A program made the position numbers and the translations under genes. Shown piece after piece: positions 62,039-64,000 of a stretch of 64,000 bases of DNA. Where the stretch lies: positions 124,001 to 188,000 of the forward strand of contig JAJDCD010000010.1 of assembly GCA_029261035.1 (NCBI GenBank). The letters run 5' to 3'. The DNA is from Candidatus Omnitrophota bacterium. GTDB taxonomy: Bacteria > Omnitrophota > Omnitrophia > Omnitrophales > JACROU01. The notes under the pieces are model-generated. The model was not told where the DNA came from. It made no database searches and was given only the letters and a program-made list of their open reading frames with translations. Position 1 is the first letter of the stretch; each line of letters begins with the position of its first letter.

Positions 62039-62857
62039 ATGTCTGATAATAAAATTCATTCTTCAGCAATCGTCAATTCAAAGGCTATTTTGGGGAAAAA
62101 CAATGAAATTGGCCCCAATGTAACGATAGAAGAAGGCGTTAAAATGGGTGATAATAATAAGGTTCTACAAGGAGCCTTTATTGCTCAAGGGACAACTCTT
62201 GGGGATGAAAATCAAATTCATATGAATGCCGTAGTTGGACATGAACCTCAAGATCTAGCTTTTTCTGGAACTCCAAGTTTTACCCAAATCGGAAACCATA
62301 ATGTTATTCGTGAATTTGTAACCATTCACAGAGGGACCAAAGAAGGTTCTGCTACGGTTATCGGAAATCACAACTTTTTTATGGCCTATTCCCACATCGC
62401 TCACAACTGCCGCGTTCATAATCACGTCGTTCTTGTAAACAATGCTTCCTTAACAGGCCATTGTGAAATAGAAGATTATGCTTTCCTTTCAGGCTTTGTA
62501 GGCCTTCATCAGTTTACTAAAATAGGCGCTTATGTCATTGTCTCAGCTCTTTCAGCTGTAAACAAAGATGTTCCTCCATTTATGTTGTCCGGAGGAAGAC
62601 CTGCTGTCATCCAAGGAATTAATGTCATTGGACTTAGACGTGGAGGATTTGATGCTACAGTCCGAAGTGAAATTAAAAAAGCATACAAAGTTCTCTACCG
62701 TTCAGAAAACAATGTTTCACAAGCCTTAGAAATTTTGGAAAAAGATTTTGAAACTGAGGAAGTAAAACGAATTGTAGAATTTATAAAGTCTTCAGACCGA
62801 GGAATCTGTTCGGGGCAAGGAGACGAAAAAGAAACTCTCCTAAGCAAAAAGGGCTAG
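62039..62857 (+). CDS. lpxA: UDP-N-acetylglucosamine acyltransferase
   Basis: 272 residues. Hexapeptide left-handed beta-helix from IHSSAIVNSKAILGKNNEIG onward, with the LpxA signature GHEPQDLAFSG, NVIREFVTIHRGTKEG, and AYSHIAHNCRVHNH (catalytic His in HxxH), then QFTKIGAYVIVSALSAVNKD, PFMLSGGRPAVIQGINVIGL and a helical C-terminus (IKKAYKVLYRSENNVSQAL). First step of lipid A synthesis, so the cell has an LPS-type outer membrane. Slightly longer tail than E. coli LpxA. Single gene on the plus strand, convergent with fabF. Confidence 0.95.
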   Translation: MSDNKIHSSAIVNSKAILGKNNEIGPNVTIEEGVKMGDNNKVLQGAFIAQGTTLGDENQIHMNAVVGHEPQDLAFSGTPSFTQIGNHNVIREFVTIHRGTKEGSATVIGNHNFFMAYSHIAHNCRVHNHVVLVNNASLTGHCEIEDYAFLSGFVGLHQFTKIGAYVIVSALSAVNKDVPPFMLSGGRPAVIQGINVIGLRRGGFDATVRSEIKKAYKVLYRSENNVSQALEILEKDFETEEVKRIVEFIKSSDRGICSGQGDEKETLLSKKG

Positions 62858-62928
62858 GTCTTTTTGCTCGTGAGGCATGAAGCGTATTTCGTGGAAATTC
62901 TACCCGAAAAAAACATCCTTCAAACACC

Positions 62929-63032
62929 TGTCATTGCGAGGTGTAAACAAAAAGAGCCGTGGCAATCTCAGGTTTAAAGAATTATCTCTGTCTGAGATTG
63001 CCACGGCTCTTTTGCTCTTGCCTCGCAATGAC
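62929..63032. repeat. GCAAT-type palindromic element between lpxA and fabF
   Basis: TGTCATTGCGAGG at the left, AAAAGAGCCGTGGCAATCTC pairing with GAGATTGCCACGGCTCTTTT, and CCTCGCAATGACA at the right: a long perfect hairpin. Both strands carry T-runs after the inner stem (CTCTTTTGCTC), so it can serve as a bidirectional terminator. Confidence 0.8.
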
Positions 63033-63036
63033 AATT

Positions 63037-64000
63037 TTATCTCTTTCCTACAATCAAAATAGAATTTTTTCCGCCGAAACCAAAAGAATTTTTCATAATC
63101 GTTTTAATCTCTGCAGGACGAGATTTATTAGGCACGTAATCCAGATCACAGTCAGGGTCCGGAACTTCATAATTAATCGTTGGCGGCAAAATTTGTTTTT
63201 CCATCGCTAGCAACGTTGCTGCCAATTCCACACTTCCAGCTGCTCCAATCAAATGACCCACCATAGATTTCGTAGAACTCACTGGGGTGTGATAAGCTTC
63301 TTCTCCAAACACTTTTCGAATGACAGCTGTTTCTGTTTTATCATTCAAAGGGGTCGATGTTCCATGCGCATTAATATAGTCAATATCCTTTGGAGTCACT
63401 TCCGCTTCTTCTAACGCCATCTCCATCGCACGAGCCGCTTGCTCTAATGAAGGGTCTGGCGCTGTCATATGATGCGCGTCACAAGTCATCCCATGACCTA
63501 ACACTTCCGCATAAATATGTGCCCCTCTAGCTTTTGCATGTTCATATTCTTCTAAGACAAACATAGCGGATCCTTCTCCTAAAACAAATCCATCTCGGTC
63601 CATATTAAAAGGACGCGATGCTTTAGTCGGATCATCATTGCGGGTGGACATAGCGCGAGCAACACAAAAAGAAGCAAAAATAGGCGAGTACATTGTTGCC
63701 TCACTTCCCCCTGTCAAAATAACATCTTGGTGATTCAACTCAATAGCCTCAACCGCAGCGCCTAAAGCATCCGAAGCAGAAGAACAAGCTGTAGACAAAG
63801 CGTAACTCGGACCTTTGAGCCCCAAGAACATAGAAACTTGGCTTGCACAAGCATCTGGAAAAGAAGCTAAAGCAGTAAAAGGACTAATTCTCATAGGACC
63901 TGAATCGATAAAAACATCATGTTGTTCTAGTATATAACCAATGCCACACATCGAAGTCCCAATAACAACTCCAGCCCTCTCAGGGGGCACTTGGGATAAA
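63037..64000 (-). CDS. fabF: Beta-ketoacyl-ACP synthase II, 5' end outside window
   Basis: About 320 residues of the C-terminal side; the start lies beyond 64000. Catalytic triad visible: nucleophile Cys in SYALSTACSSASDAL, His in YINAHGTSTPLNDKTE and His in KSMVGHLIGAAGSVEL. Further conserved parts: FNMDRDGFVLGEGSAMFVLE and KNSFGFGGKNSILIV. Condenses malonyl-ACP with acyl-ACP in fatty acid elongation. A neighbouring lpxA suggests shared lipid supply but the genes are convergent. Confidence 0.93.
   Translation of the reverse strand, partial: LSQVPPERAGVVIGTSMCGIGYILEQHDVFIDSGPMRISPFTALASFPDACASQVSMFLGLKGPSYALSTACSSASDALGAAVEAIELNHQDVILTGGSEATMYSPIFASFCVARAMSTRNDDPTKASRPFNMDRDGFVLGEGSAMFVLEEYEHAKARGAHIYAEVLGHGMTCDAHHMTAPDPSLEQAARAMEMALEEAEVTPKDIDYINAHGTSTPLNDKTETAVIRKVFGEEAYHTPVSSTKSMVGHLIGAAGSVELAATLLAMEKQILPPTINYEVPDPDCDLDYVPNKSRPAEIKTIMKNSFGFGGKNSILIVGKR

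Noticed and set aside
1-64000. tRNA, rRNA and riboswitch signals
   Set aside because: No cloverleaf with a GGTTCRAATCC-like T-loop, no rRNA-like stretch, and no known riboswitch core was recognised by eye in the gaps; a covariance-model scan would be needed to exclude weak cases.

Overview
The window looks like a chromosomal piece of a Gram-negative (diderm) bacterium. LpxA, a TolC-type outer-membrane factor, an RND pump and several large exported proteins indicate an outer membrane. The very large signal-peptide proteins, some carrying recurrent SLG/SSLG tripeptide-like motifs and one fusing UDP-glucose dehydrogenase-like modules to an exported N-terminus, remind me of Candidatus Omnitrophota. 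That placement is an inference from gene style and not from a marker gene. DNA is AT-rich throughout. No rRNA, tRNA, CRISPR array, phage module or insertion sequence with a transposase gene was found.

Layout. (1) 1-10052, minus strand: two exported Rhs/YD-like repeat proteins in an operon. The second gene is at least 2668 codons and runs off the left edge; I checked it codon by codon and it has no in-frame stop. Its distal part holds 24 full tandem units of about 71 residues. (2) 10354-14463, plus: a 1369-residue exported or membrane protein with an internal duplication. (3) 14760-25152, minus: a TCA-cycle cluster, transcribed as icd, mdh, sdhC, sdhA, sdhB, gamma-carbonic-anhydrase-like gene, sucC, sucD, a circularly permuted ATP-grasp-like gene and DUF2203. 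(4) 25359-26162, plus: inositol monophosphatase family. (5) 26499-31826, minus: MarR regulator, TolC-like protein and RND pump, with no periplasmic adaptor gene. (6) 31985-39194, minus: RNase H, half-size TauE, HEAT protein, Rieske protein, split cytochrome b (b6 plus subunit IV type) and a membrane-anchored octaheme cytochrome c, a complete quinol-oxidising bc-type complex. (7) 39414-40281: two tandem 47-residue membrane peptides, missed by ordinary ORF length cut-offs, divergent from an XRE regulator, with palindromes over both -35 boxes. (8) 40369-50631, minus: cysE, a 2291-residue exported fusion with two UDP-glucose dehydrogenase-like modules, and two tandem YchF paralogues. (9) 50820-64000: BNR-type propeller protein, rlmN, small exported protein, YqaA/DedA protein, histidine kinase and response regulator, mutS-mutL, lpxA, and the 3' part of fabF.

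Together regions 3 and 6 describe a respiring cell: the TCA enzymes feed electrons through succinate:quinone oxidoreductase into the quinone pool, which the Rieske/cytochrome b/octaheme c complex would oxidise.

Intergenic DNA is rich in palindromic repeats of several families: GCAAT-type (TCATTGCGAGG...), AT-rich long inverted repeats, GTGACAGTCAC-type, and a two-copy compound hairpin with a conserved asymmetric internal loop. One AT-rich element contains a GCAAT-type element nested within it. The best candidates for undescribed biology are the small membrane peptide pair with its regulator, the exported double UDP-glucose dehydrogenase fusion, the tandem YchF pair, and the compound hairpin motif.
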